A stretch of 64,000 bases of DNA from Istiophorus platypterus (lineage: Eukaryota; Chordata; Actinopteri; Istiophoriformes; Istiophoridae): contig CM029121.1 in the NCBI GenBank assembly GCA_016859345.1, positions 539,329 to 603,328 of the forward strand. The letters run 5' to 3'. This document shows positions 39,801 to 50,776 of this stretch, in pieces; within the stretch, counting starts at the first letter, position 1, and every line of letters starts with the position of its first letter. Made by a program: the position numbers and the translations under genes. The notes below the pieces were generated by a model that was not told the origin of the DNA, ran no database searches, and saw nothing but the letters and a program-made list of their open reading frames with translations.

Positions 39801-42800
39801 GGTGTACTGCAAGACTGACCCAAAAGTTGATCTGTAGCACAGTCTGAACAGCTAAAATGTATCCAAGAGTGACAGAAAACTCAGTGAACAATATTGTTGT
39901 GAGTAATTAGTAAAATGATCTGCTTTTTTGATTCAGCCTAAACTCTGTACTTATATTTTCTATCTTATAAAACTTGTCTTTATCTGTGACACTGTTCTGG
40001 ATCCTTGATTGGTGGATTTGCAGCAGTGATAGATTCCACATTAAGCTGAGCACATGGCCACAACCACCAATATAATCCCTGCTGCTGAATGTGCACACAT
40101 AATAATAATAAACTCCCTTTTACCTCATCCACTCACTAGGGATCAGTCATGAGTTTTGAATTTTCAAATAGTTATGCTTATCATCTTGTCTTAAAAAATA
40201 TATTTTCCCTTGTGTTTTACTGGCACCTGGTAGTAATTAATGCAATAATGCAATGATACCACCAGAAGACGGTAATGGTGGTGGTAATACACCTAAAACA
40301 GTTTTCCAATTGTCATGACACAGGTGCCACACAGGTTACAGAGTTGTTGTTTCCCCAGGTGGTAAAGAATTAGTTTTAAAGAATCGATATAGATCCCAGT
40401 AATTACTGAATAGTATTTTTGCTGTGCCCATCCCTACCACTCACACAGGCCAGTAATTTTGCATTTCATTACATAATACAGTGCTATAATACTATCTTGA
40501 TCTGAATGCTTTACATATATGAGGCACTCAACAAGGCTTGCATGTGGAAAGAATCCACTGGTACTCCCTCCACTCGAACTCATTCTGCCATCCGGTCCCA
40601 GCACATGGAAAAGGGTGTGACCTGCAGTAATACGGGGTTCTGAGTATTTCAATTGTAGTAATCCACTTCCTTAATACGGGGCTGTTGTACAAGAATGGAG
40701 TGCTGATTCTGGGAAGGTTTTCTCTACAAGCAAGTAGAAATAAAAGAAATGGAACCTTTAGCACTTTATTATTTCCTCTGCCGAGGAGGTTAAGTGTCTT
40801 TGTTTGACAGCAGGGTTGCACAAAAAGTATTGAACACATTTGGACTGACCTTTGTGGTGGGATGGGGCATGGGCTAGGGAAGAACTAAGGGTTGATCCAG
40901 ATCAGTTACTATGAATTCATAGTTTTTCTTCTGAGGGCTGGTGGATGTTCTTTGACATTTGCTTTTGCAGAGGTCTGCATTCTACTGAGTGTATTTTCTG
41001 GTTTAATCTTGCAAATGAGTATTTAGACAACATTCTCCCTCTTCTGTTTCTTTCAGCCATTTTTTTTTTGCTTAAACTTTTTATTTCCATATTAATACTA
41101 ACCTCAACAGATCTGAATCTGAAGGGCTAATATCATTGATTATTTCTATCAGTAATCCCCATCAGCGGTAGTTGTTGCCAAAGGGTACCTGGGAAATTTG
41201 AATTAGCTCCACTAATTTCAGATGATGGGAACGTATCCGTGAAGAAGTAAACATCGGCTTTCCAACTAACCTCATCATAAATGACACACCTGTAGACATG
41301 GTAAGTGTACACAGATAACATAGCAACAGCTGTTGCCTAAAATGCTTAGAAGACATAAAAATAAAAATTGCTAAGACTAAAATTCCACTGATGAAACTAG
41401 ACTAAAGCTAACAAAAATGTAATGAATAAGAATGACTAAAACTTAATTACAAGACTAAAATTTAATCATAAATCAGATACCACTATTAACACTGATGAAA
41501 AATGGATGACAGATAGCTAAAAATAATGTGTAAAAGATTAAACAGGCAGCTAAAAGACACTGATAAATTGCTGAAATGGTTAGCTAAAGGTAATTGTTAA
41601 ACGTAAAAATAAATAGTTACAAGGAATGGATAAATTGTGGATATGTTCAATATCTACCACTTTAAGTGGTAGCAGCACAAATGCAAACAATGACATTGAA
41701 AAAATAGTAACTTCCATTATTATATCCACTTTTATAACATTATTGGTTATAATTGGGTTTAAAATCGACTTTTAGAATATAACGACTGGCATGATTAAAG
41801 GGGGACATATAACACCCCCCCCCCCAAAAAAAAAAAAAAGATGTCACTGATTTACAACACACCTATCACTTAGGGAACTGTGCTACATGCATCAATTTTT
41901 TTCCATCTATTTCTGTCTCATATGAAAACTAATCTGCACACTCTTGAAACTTACTTCAGCTATGTAATTCATCATTATAAACATCAGATCTGCACTGCTT
42001 TTTGTCAAAGTTGTATTATGTTATCAAGTATTGCATGAAGACTTTTCAATTGAATTTGAACTGAAACTGCAGTACCATAAAATAACATAATGCAAAAGAC
42101 AATTATTATTTTAAAAAATGCATGGGAAACCACCATTGCCTTGAAGGGTAGGGAAACAGATCCAAAAATCTAAAACTGAACAGCATTCATTTGAAAATGA
42201 TCAGTAAGAATGTATCGTATACATGATTTCTAGTTAGAAACTAAAACTTCCCAACACATTGGTATGATCCTTTAGGAGTATAAGGTTTCAATATATGCAG
42301 GTATGACTGATGTCAGTGTCTACTCAACTTGAAAACACTGAAAAATTAATAATAAGTATGTGTGCTACACACCTATCCAGGTTGTAGAGGGTATGTGAGT
42401 TTCTGACAATGGTCTCAACTCCAAACTCATGGGCCATCTTGATGATGGCCCCATCCCTCTCCTTCCCATAAGGCTCTGGGTCATACTCAAATGTTAACCT
42501 GGTCACATTCCACTCCTGCAGCAAGAAAGAAAAAAAGGAACCATGAGAGAGAGAGAGACAGAGCAAAAAATTAGATTGAAGGAAAGACAAAGAATTTGTT
42601 AGCACAGCAGCAAGACAAGAGCAGAGCATACAGCAGGGCTGAGAGGTGCAATGATGGTAAGACCAAAGATGACAAAGCATTGACCATGGTACTAAGTATT
42701 TGGACTTAATGTTCTCAACACATGCTGTCTCAAGGCACACTTTCGTACAATAAAACAAAATCAGATCGTAGTTTGTATAATACATCTATTAAAGTAGTAG

Positions 42801-45800
42801 TTTTGAATATAGTAACTGTGGATTGTTTGGACAAAAAGGGAGAGCGGTTGCTATACAAACGATCCTGTAGTTTGTTTCATCTGGTCCAAACCATACAAAA
42901 TATTAGATAAAGATATTTTGATGTCTTTTTTTGTTCTGTTCTTTTGATATGTACACTAACCAGAATGAACCGAGAATGGTAAGAATAAATCAAAATTATA
43001 GCACATCAGCCTTTTAGCACATCCTCTCGACTACAGACATTTCAAAGCACATATTGAAAATATGAGTACGTGACAAATAAATCATTGAAATCTTGAATAC
43101 ACACTCAATGACATTTGCCTCACTGATTTGTCAGTCTGGCAACTACATAGGTGTTTTTGCTTTTGAATTTATGCTAAAAGGGAATCTAAAATCATAAAAT
43201 CCTTTCTTTGGTCTGCCTCACCTCCAAAGCCACAAAAAACTGCACCTGATTCCACTTGTAACGAGCAATATATTCCTTTTCAAGCCGTTTCTGATGATGT
43301 TGTTTGTAGTGTCAGCATCAGAGTATGACTAACAGCTTTCAAACCGACCCAAACAAACTAACCCGAAATGGGAAAACGCAACAGAGTTTGTCTGCTTGAA
43401 AGCAATCTAAGAGACAGAACCTGAAAAAAAATAAAGGCTTCTAGGGGCTCATAATGAAGTCTTGGCAGATAGTTTTAACAGTATGTTCATCATCATTATC
43501 TGCCCTGAATTATTTCAGATTATTTGCAGTTTTTATGCAACAGCTGCTGTACAGAGACCGTGAGCATCTGATTTGCTCCCTGCCTGGAACTAAGTCCCCC
43601 CACAGAATTTCCTTATCAATTTTAACACCATCTGCAGCTGCTTTAATGTGGCTGAGATTGCGCAGTGAGATCATGTAGTTTGTAAAGTTTACACTGTATC
43701 TATTTGGTGTCACTGGCTATGCGGTGACAAGCAGGCCAATCAGATAACTGTTTGCTCAGTCACAAAAGCAACAATGAACATGATTGTTGACTACACAGAT
43801 TATCATTCTTCTAAACAGCACTATTGTCAATTTTCAGTACATCAGTGTTACAGAAGATGTGGATACGGGTGAACCAGAGTCAGTTGCTGAACAGACTTAA
43901 CATGTCTATGTTTTAGGACCTCATTGATCAAACTAAACAACAGAAAAAGACATCTCTCTTCTCCATGTTCTTTTAGTTTAATGGCAGTTGGAAAACAATG
44001 AAAGTATGTATCACTAATGCTATCTGTTAAAGGCATAGGTTGAATGGACAGCTCCCTCTGTAGTCATTAATTTTATTGTCCTTAGGATCAGATGTTGCAT
44101 TACTAACACACGGTTTAAAAAAAAAGTGCATGGATTTGATATTGTTTCTGCTGCCACAAATTGTAATTACATGACGCTGTGGCATTTAATTCTATTAATA
44201 TGTATGATGTGAAGCATACTATGCTATTCTGATGGGAAGGGAACAATATTCAAAGGACAGTGGATTGTATATAACTGAGATGGAGGAGAGAGGACACATG
44301 TTCCACTGAGGTGGAAAGACATTACTTTTTGTTTTATTGTTGTTTATTTGTCATGAATATGTTTGACCTGATAACTGTGACCGCAAATACCTAAACCCAC
44401 AGCAGTGTTATGTTAAAAGTTTTGACTAGCAGCATTGGCGAGGGAAACAATTCAATCCAGCCTAATTAGTATCAGTGTGACAGTTTCATGATAGTTTTGT
44501 GATATTTTGTCATGGTATGTCAGATAAATTGAACCTCAGTAACTTATATTGGGACCAGAAACTGTTGTGATGTTCATTGCAAGTGTACATCAACTAGCAA
44601 AATGAGGCAATTTATATTACTGCAGCTTTGGGATAGTAATACAAGGTTAGGGTAGATGACCTGAAAATAGTACCTAAAAAAATACAGAAGCAGTTAGGAA
44701 AGAAAATGATGATAAAGCTAAACATAAAGGTTTAGATATTTTTCTTAGGAGAAGACACCAAAAACAGAACTAAAGAGGGGATATTATTGAACTTTCACCA
44801 GTCAGCCAGAAGACTATATGAATGACAAAGTCTCTCTGCAAAAGCTGGATATGTACATAGGCATCTTTACCAACAGCTGTTTACTGACAAGTAGGTGATG
44901 ACAGGTCACCATTACGTTTACAACTTATTTCCACTGCGTTCATATGGCAGAAGAAAAAATGTATTACATTTTTAATAAATGTTTCTCTTTTACTCCAAAT
45001 CTTGGGAAATTTACCGTATTTGGCCAGAGATGCTCACCTTAAATTCTCCCTTTTTAAGAGCTTTTTAATACTATGTAAAATGCAATGTAATACCCGTTTC
45101 ACCATCATTCCAGCCATGGTGGAAAACCATGTGGTTAAACCTGCTCTTGAAATAGAAAATGTGAATTTTAGCAAATACTGGGGGATTTTTTAAGTCTCTA
45201 AAAATAGTTAACTTACCAGACTGGCCTAACATCCATGATAAAAGCAGGGTAACATTTCTTAAACCATTCGAACAATGGATGTTAGTGTCAGAAAGGAATC
45301 CATTTACCACACAGCTGTTTTTTTGAATTTATACAGCTGTCGATAATTTAACGCTTTATTACCAAAAGTTACAAGTCTGTACCATGTGCATCCTTTGGTC
45401 AGAAACCATTGGTGTTTGCATGGTTTAAGTTTCAGAGAGTGACAGAAGGAAAGAATTGGTGGTGGGCAGGAACACAGACCTTAAAAAGCCTTGGGAAAAC
45501 ATCAGTAGGCTGCCCTCTGATTACAAACAATCTGGAGTTAAGCTTCTTCAGACTGCTGTCCAGGTCCTCCAGAGCCTCCAACAGAAACCTAGACACAGAA
45601 AACATATTTACTAAGCAAAAAAAACAACTAGATGTCCATATCTTCATGTAGATCTGTTTTTACGGAACAGGCCGTTATCATTCTATAATGTCAGTGACTA
45701 ACATCTTCTCAGACACTCAGGGGCTTTTGGCAATCAACTGTTTAAGACATTTTTTCAAACTAAAATGACAAATATTTGCTCCTTCTACCTTCTCTGTTGG

Positions 45801-48800
45801 AAGGATTTGCTGTTTTTTTCTGATCTATATCAGTCTAAATGATGTTTTTGAGTTTGGATTGTGAATTAAACAAAACGACCCGAAGGTCTCATACTGGCCT
45901 CCATGACACTACAATTGTAAATCTGAACTATCTTCTGGCATTCTGGTTTCTATTGACATATTACACTGAACTCAGAAACATGATATTATGATACATAGTA
46001 TATCATGACATTTTCCAGCCTTGATTGAAATTTTTATGTAAGATTTTGACTAATCAGCTTGTAAACTATACCCTTAACCAACCACCATAAACAAAAATTC
46101 TTTAATTCTGCATTATCCAACAAAAGTGAAATAATCAAACAAGTACTGAGCACATCAATCACTTTTTTTAAAGAATTAAATAGAATTGTTCTATGTTACT
46201 AAACTTAATCAAAGTTAACAAAAGGTAACAACTTTCATACTAACCTGATTTAAATCCAATCAGTATTGTATTAATTCAATCAATCATAAAGTCCACCCAT
46301 TTCTGTAATTTAAGCTAAATGCAGATATATCATGTTAGTGTATATGTCAATATGACGCATGACAGAACAAAGCTGAAGTGCTGTTGGAAAAATAGCAGCT
46401 CTCAACTTTTGTTTACCATCAGCTACCACATTTATTTTTAATATCAAGGAGGTACTAAAGGAGGTGCGCACTAAAACATGTTTTTTTGAGCAACAAACTA
46501 GATGACTGTACTGAGATGAGACACATCAGCGCTGGTGATGGTATTGATATTTCTCTCAAATTATTCAGCATTTCATGGATTTCAAATGGCTAAAACACCA
46601 TTTACTGATTTAAATCAACCTGGCCTTCCCAGGCCAATGCTGACATAGAGTCAAACATTTGGGACTTCTTAAAGTAATGAAGTCTGTGAATATTCTCAGT
46701 TGTCCAGGTCATAATTATCAAAGAAACATTAAGTTAAGGGCAACTGGACTTGGTTGTAGAAGTTGAAGATGTTTTAACTCTCATCCAAGAGGCTTCTTCA
46801 GTTCTTATTGACTGGTGGGGAAACCCAGGTATATAGCCATGGGGGTGTCGTCTACAAGGCCATTGAGGTCATTTGGTTCGTTAATTCTCCTGGCTGTTGT
46901 AACAAGAGCTGTTAGCTGTTAAAGTCACCGGCGACCAACTGCCAATGACCATCTTTTTGGAGTCACCTGAGACCAAGTGTTAATATTTGTTTAAACTCCC
47001 AAGAAGTGAGGAAAGGACAGCATTATAGATGGGGTACAGGTGGTGTCTTACAACTCCTACTCTGTTGAGGGTTGGTTTCTCTACTATAACATAGCTAGCG
47101 TCCTTCGCCTCATCCTCACACTCCTCTTTCAAACCAAGGCTTTGAAATAAAGGCTGTGAAAGATGATTCAGTGAGAACTAAAAAAGCCTTTTGGATGAGA
47201 GGTGAAATTTCTCCAACATCTACAACCAAATCCAGTTGCCTTTGACTTAATTTTTCTTAAAGTCATGAAATTTTTATAACACCAACTAATCAGAGCCAGC
47301 AACCAACCTTGAGTGGGAGTCCAGACCATGCTCATTTTCAAATATATACTGATCGAGACTCATCATTCACAGGAGTTTTCATTACTTTTTGCTAGACCTC
47401 TACTTAATATTTTGCAATTTAGGTGCAATGTGTCGGACTTGTACCTTTGATGAGCGTAGAGGCATTAGCCTGTGCCATTTCCCTTCAGGCCCTTATACAG
47501 CTCAGCAGTGGTTGCAGATGGCAGGAGGTCCTTCAAGCCAATGGATCAAATTGATATGGCTAGAGACCATCATGATCAATATTTTTCAGAATTACATTGT
47601 GGGTGGAGAATTGGGGTTGAAGTTAAAATCTAATCAATTAACATAAGTATTAATTGAACAAAAATAATTGAATTAGCAAAGAAGAGTCTAGAAGATAAGG
47701 TAGGCTGTTTCAACACAGCAGTCTATTACACAAGCTTTATAATAATAACAATAATGCAACTCCATAACTCAAAACATAGATGAGTAACTAGAAAACAGAA
47801 GACTTTAAAGTGAGATTCAAATCTATTTGTTTTACTTATCTTATAGTAATAAATGTTAAATCTCCTTAAGAGCTAATCAGGGCTTCCAAGTTTTGTTTAC
47901 CAGCAGCTACCACATAATAATTATTTCAATAGTTGCAACAGATTTGAAATATAGCTTCTTTGAGTTTAGTCTTCTATTCCAGCAAACAAATACTCAGATG
48001 TTTTAAATACTGCATACTTTAAGCATTACTCAGTCATAATCCATTATTTTTGGTTTCAATTTTCAGCACAAAGGATTAATAGAGGCTCAAATCTGAGGAC
48101 GGAGAATCCTTTTTGTGAAGAATCCTCACAAACGACATGGCCACGTAAAATGTATGATCTGATGAAATTTAGAAGCAGATGGAACCTAGCTCTGCAACAC
48201 CTATACACACACACACACACAAACAAACACACAGTGCATTCATAAAGTATTTGGACCCATTTTCCTCATTTTTTTGATGTTGCAGCCTTTGCTATATTCA
48301 TTCAATTTGTGTTTTCCCCCTCATAAATCTACACTTAATACTCCATAATGATAAAAATGAAAACAGAGTGTTAGAAGTTTATTATTAAAAGGAAAAACTG
48401 CAATATCACATTGATAGAAGTATTCATATCCTTTGCTATGACGTGAAAATTTAGCTCTGGTGCCTCCCATTTCTCTTGATCATCTCTAAAATGCTTCTAC
48501 ACCTTGAACAGAGTCCATCTGTGATAAATTCAAAGAGTGGACATGATTTAAGAAAAGCACACATCTGTCTGTAGAGATTATCTAACAGCTGACAAGGCAC
48601 ATTAGACCAAAAACCAAGCCATAATGTCAACGGATCTTCCTGAAGAGCTCAGAGACGAGTTTGTATTGAGGCACAAATCTTGGTTGAAGGCTATAAAAAC
48701 ATTTCTGCTGCACCGAAGGTTCCAAAAAGAACAGGGGCCTCCATAGTTCTTCAGTGGAAGAAGTCTGGAACCACCAGGACTCTTCCTAGAGCTGGATGCT

Positions 48801-49688
48801 TGGCCAAACTGGCCATTCAGGGGAGAAGGTCCTTGGTAAATGAGGTGACCAAGAACTCAATGGTCACTCTGGCTTAGCTCCAGAGGTGCTGTGGGAGGAT
48901 GGGAGAAACTTCCAGAAGGAAAACCATCACTGCAACACTCCACTGATCTGGGCTTTTTGTGGCAGAGTGGAAAAAAAGGCCCTCAAAGTTTCTCTGGTCT
49001 GATGAAACCCAGATTGAACTGTATGGCCTCAATTCTAGGCATCATGTCTGAACCATGTTCCACTCATCACCTTCCAAATACATCCTGAATTAATTACTGG
49101 CTGATAATGACTTTGAGTTTGGTAAAGAATTATTTTAGCAGCCTCTTATGCCTTCAACATCCAGTTAACAGCAGCGTAAGTCAATGGATAGAGTGGAGGA
49201 GTTACAATAAGCACAGCTGCCCCTATGCATTTGAAGCCAGGACCATGCAGTTCATAGTCAAGACTTAAAGGTGGAATCCCTGGATTCTCTATAATCCATA
49301 AGTAGGGTGTAATAACCATGTAAGACAGTGGTTCTCAAACTGGTGGGTTTGGCCCCCTGGCGGGGCATAGAGCCAATGCAGGGGTGTATGGATGACCAGA
49401 GGAAGAATGTTGAGTGAAACTAAGCTGAATTAATATTTTTCAAGTGGGGATAATAAACAAACAATGGTGATGTGTTGTCCCTTATTTCACTAAAATTCAA
49501 CTTTGGCCTTTTTTGTTATTTGCTTCCCCATCAATGTTAATGGTTGAAAAAAAATGTCTGTGTGTAGTTGAGAACTACTGCTTTAGGAAAGCAAAACCAT
49601 ACCAAGACACACACATATACATATATACATATATATACATATATACATATGTATATATACATATGTATATATACATATGTATATATAC

Positions 49689-49750
<62 letters not shown>

Positions 49751-50776
49751 CCATTCTTGATTTAAATTCCATCTTTGTCATATAATTTTACATATCAACC
49801 CATGTTGTTCAATGTATATATTTTTGCTCCGTCTACGCAATCTTTATTACCTGAAAAAAAATTTTGCAGGGTCAGTTGCTCGTTCTTGTTTCAGACTGCA
49901 CCTCTGTCAGCATTTACGCTAATATTACTACTGATTGCTGTTGTTCATATCGCAATCTACCATGACCTATATGCATTACATTTAAGTTATACACGATTCT
50001 TTCACCATGAAATGCGACTCTATTCATGTTTACAGAAATAAGCATTCACCAGATCTGATCACAGTTTAGCTTTGCTTTTAAGCGGCAAGGCTGCACACTC
50101 CAACCCACAGACTACCTTTCGGTATGTACATAATTCAAAAACAAGGACCTACTCAAATAACCAGCGGTTGCGTGTCATCACCACGACCTTCTTTGAGCTT
50201 TTTTTCCACCAAACTCCGGTAGGATAAGTTGAGCGACAGTGAAGATTCTGGACCTATTCTTTCTGTACTTTATTTATCCAACATTTTTAACAATTGCTTA
50301 GTAGTTCGCGTATATAACGAACACATCAGTTGACAATAGTGGTTCTACGAGGTTTCGGACGCTTTGCAATTATACAAGGATAACATTAAATTGTTTTTTT
50401 CATCCTTTTTTCTTGGCAGGTCATTTTCTCCATTTTATGCTAGCGTTAGCTAAGTGACGTGGAGTGGAGGCCCAAGCCTTAACTCCAACCATTGCACTTT
50501 CATTAGGTATCGAATCACACAAATATCCCAATAAACAATATTCACATAATGCACTATGTTTAACCAACGTTTAATGTGACTGAAACGTGTCAAAGATAGA
50601 GTTAAGAGTTTTACAAACCTCCATCGGTTGATCCCCACGTTAGCTGCGCCAGCAAACCAGGGATCTAAGATATAAACACAGCGCACTGTGTCTGCTCCAT
50701 TGAGGGCCTCCTGCAACGCCGGATTATCGTGCAACCGCAGACCTTTCCGAAACCAATGCACTGAATTCACCACCAT
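30216..50776 (-). CDS. cry2-like: Cryptochrome (CRY2-type), 12 coding exons, 719 aa
   Basis: This is a flavoprotein of the photolyase family. Vertebrate CRY1/CRY2 relatives act in the nucleus as repressors of CLOCK-BMAL1. Exons on the minus strand are 50776-50619, 45588-45480, 42515-42373, 38104-37920, 37392-37304, 36705-36565, 36376-36251, 33853-33668, 33471-33320, 33113-32911, 31019-30939 and 30802-30216; all junctions are GT-AG and keep frame. Residues 3-130 form the N-terminal alpha/beta domain, about 210-490 the FAD domain, and RLNIERMKQVYQQLSHY the coiled-coil helix. The Trp triad (W320, W374, W397) and flavin-pocket H355, D387 and N393 sit at CRY1 numbering. SLFGQ, SAFFQQ, TDPSGD and IYEPWNAPES favour CRY2 over CRY1. 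Fish have a cry3 paralogue that I cannot exclude. The tail (498-719) is unusually long and acidic. The ATG has G at +4 and A at -3. Confidence 0.93.
30305..30349. repeat. 15-bp tandem repeat coding EETGG
   Basis: Three consecutive CTCCTGTTTCTTCCC-type units on the + strand encode the EETGG repeats of the cryptochrome tail on the minus strand. A CCT/CTC-rich tract follows and encodes poly-Glu. Confidence 0.9.
30939..31019 (-). CDS. cry2-like: Cryptochrome exon 11 (residues 498-525)
   Basis: After the acceptor TTTTTCAG it reads LLASVPTIQEEAEPPMTDES and then QTSSGP. It ends with the first base of Asp at the donor GTAGGA. This is the start of the variable C-terminal tail. Confidence 0.88.
31125..32250 (-). 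mobile_element. Tc1-like transposon, nearly complete transposase, in cryptochrome intron 10
   Basis: On the minus strand the transposase C-terminal half reads KPGIAHHLPSTIPAMKHDD, then TAKTTQEWLRDNSVNVLEW and PSQNPDLN, the conserved tail of DD34E Tc1 transposases. The N-terminal half continues to about 32,250 with frameshifts. The 3' outer end (about 31,130-31,250) has the CTACACTCAATACCCCATA and AAGTATTCAGACCCTTTACT blocks of a very common fish Tc1 family. The 5' terminal repeat is missing. It is inactive: the first catalytic regions are eroded and the DND block is scrambled to RTMTRMPTAK. Confidence 0.8.
32911..33113 (-). CDS. cry2-like: Cryptochrome exon 10 (residues 430-498)
   Basis: Reads R-CYIPILKDYPNRYIYEPWNA and ends with the coiled-coil helix and SHYRGL. 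The second Arg of the usual RRY is Cys431 (TGT). The true donor is the GTAAGT after CTCA, giving a split Ser codon that continues into SLLASVP. Confidence 0.93.
33320..33471 (-). CDS. cry2-like: Cryptochrome exon 9 (residues 380-430)
   Basis: VFEELLLDADWSVNAGSWMW is followed by SAFFQQFFHCYCPVGFGRR and TDPSGDYI. It carries D387, N393, W397 and W399. The Arg codon is split at the donor GTAGAC. Confidence 0.97.
33668..33853 (-). CDS. cry2-like: Cryptochrome exon 8 (residues 318-379)
   Basis: The most conserved exon: IPWDQNPEALAKWAEGRTGF, then [20 protein letters not shown] and WISWESGMK. It includes W320, H355 and W374 of the flavin pocket and electron-transfer chain. Confidence 0.97.
33860..36245. 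other. Cryptochrome intron 7 (2.4 kb)
   Basis: Spans 33854-36250. No additional exon or mobile element is confidently recognised. A G-rich patch (GGGCTGGAGAGG repeated) lies at about 35,445-35,490. Confidence 0.6.
36251..36376 (-). CDS. cry2-like: Cryptochrome exon 7 (residues 276-317)
   Basis: LRKRCSPPLSLFGQLLWREF leads into FYTAATNNPNF and GNPICVQ. Cys280 stands where CRY1 has the phosphorylatable Ser280. The donor is GTGGGC. Confidence 0.95.
36565..36705 (-). CDS. cry2-like: Cryptochrome exon 6 (residues 229-275)
   Basis: VWVANFEHSRV is followed by SPTGLSPYLRFGCLSCRV, the conserved flavin-phosphate contact region. S247 (ASPTG) corresponds to a MAP-kinase-type site in CRY1. It ends YMK at the donor GTACTG. 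Confidence 0.95.
37304..37392 (-). CDS. cry2-like: Cryptochrome exon 5 (residues 199-228)
   Basis: Begins FRTEGLPPVVWRGGESEALD and ends KHLDKK at the donor GTAAAC. It forms the start of the FAD-binding helical domain. Confidence 0.95.
37920..38104 (-). CDS. cry2-like: Cryptochrome exon 4 (residues 137-199)
   Basis: Contains the inter-domain connector (PPLTFKRFQTIVSRLELP) and LSLVTQQQM, which is closer to CRY2 than to CRY1. It ends SLEELG with the Gly codon split at the donor GTATAC. Confidence 0.95.
40775..41015 (+). mobile_element. Short interspersed repeat, second copy
   Basis: Begins TTTCCTCTGCCGAGGAGGTTA, carries a GGTTGATCCAGATCAGTTAC core and ends GCAGAGGTCTGCATTCTACTG. Block order and CCTC/GAGG ends match the repeat at 6065-6320, though the two are well diverged. 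It lies in cryptochrome intron 3. Confidence 0.5.
41814..41839. repeat. C-run followed by A-run
   Basis: About 12 C and then about 14 A, a compound homopolymer within intron 3. Confidence 0.85.
42373..42515 (-). CDS. cry2-like: Cryptochrome exon 3 (residues 90-137)
   Basis: Opens EWNVTRLTFEYDPEPYGKER after a CTGCAG acceptor and ends HTLYNLD plus two bases of Arg at the donor GTGTGT. It completes the N-terminal alpha/beta domain. Confidence 0.95.
42516..45479. other. Cryptochrome intron 2 (3.0 kb)
   Basis: AT-rich; no mobile element or extra exon recognised. Confidence 0.55.
45480..45588 (-). CDS. cry2-like: Cryptochrome exon 2 (residues 53-89)
   Basis: The acceptor TGTCTAG is followed by FLLEALEDLDSSLKKLNSRL and then VIRGQPTDVFPRLFK. 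It ends at the donor GTCTGT. Ser71, equivalent to an AMPK-target serine described in CRY1, is retained in LNSR. Confidence 0.95.
46721..47258. mobile_element. 538-bp element with about 90-bp terminal inverted repeats
   Basis: 46721-46810 and 47169-47258 are inverted complements with roughly four fifths of positions matching. Shared core words include GGCAACTGGACTTGGTTGTAG and CTCTCATCCAAGAGGCTT. The interior has no coding frame. This resembles a repeat common in fish genomes, probably non-autonomous and mobilised in trans. It lies in cryptochrome intron 1. No target-site duplication could be fixed by eye. Confidence 0.75.
48238..49090 (+). mobile_element. Tc1-like transposon, 5' half, in cryptochrome intron 1
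   Basis: Starts near CAGTGCATTCATAAAGTATT and shows the family's leader (TCATAAATCTACACTTAATACTCCATA, quoted in part) and the transposase start at about 48,625. Helix-turn-helix region words such as VLQWKKSGTTRTLPRAG (about 48,745) and MGGWEKLPEGKPSLQHS (about 48,891) are visible in separate frames. It ends at about 49,090 before the catalytic core. It belongs to the same family as 31125-32250 but in the opposite orientation. Confidence 0.75.
49326..49580. mobile_element. hAT-type MITE
   Basis: The left end CAGTGGTTCTCAAACT and the right end AGTTGAGAACTACTG are inverted complements, with a few mismatches, of the CAGTGGTTCTCAA terminus used by hAT elements. The element is 255 bp with no coding capacity. 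The flanking 8-mers (ATGTAAGA and CTTTAGGA) agree at five of eight positions, compatible with an aged 8-bp target duplication. Confidence 0.7.
49605..49746. repeat. TA/ACATAT-rich microsatellite
   Basis: Higher-order CATATGTATATATA units repeat about every 18 bp, followed by a pure (TA)n run of about 50 bp. The tyrosine-isoleucine frames across it are artefacts. Confidence 0.9.
50619..50776 (-). CDS. cry2-like: Cryptochrome exon 1 (residues 1-52)
   Basis: Starts MVVNSVHWFRKGLRLHDNPA, the canonical cryptochrome N-terminus, without the extension seen in mammalian CRY2. It ends inside the Arg codon of GINRWR at the donor GTTTGT (50618-50613). The serine-loop segment reads FAGAANVG, with Ala at 44 and 45 where CRY1 has two Ser. 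Confidence 0.95.

Larger units (their letters stand above)
38105..42372. other. Cryptochrome intron 3 (4.3 kb)
   Basis: Contains the short interspersed repeat at 40775-41015 and possibly hAT-like ends at about 39227 (TAGGGCTGGG) and 40437 (CCATCCCTA). These lack a matching target duplication, so I do not join them. A D-box-like TTATGTAA is at 38170-38177. Confidence 0.6.

Noticed and set aside
39227..40437. A 1.2-kb hAT element with TAGGGCTGGG and CCATCCCTA ends
   Set aside because: Ends match only over about ten bases, and the flanking 8-mers do not match.
49513..49785. Tyr/Ile-rich frames on both strands
   Set aside because: They are generated by the TA/ACATAT microsatellite.
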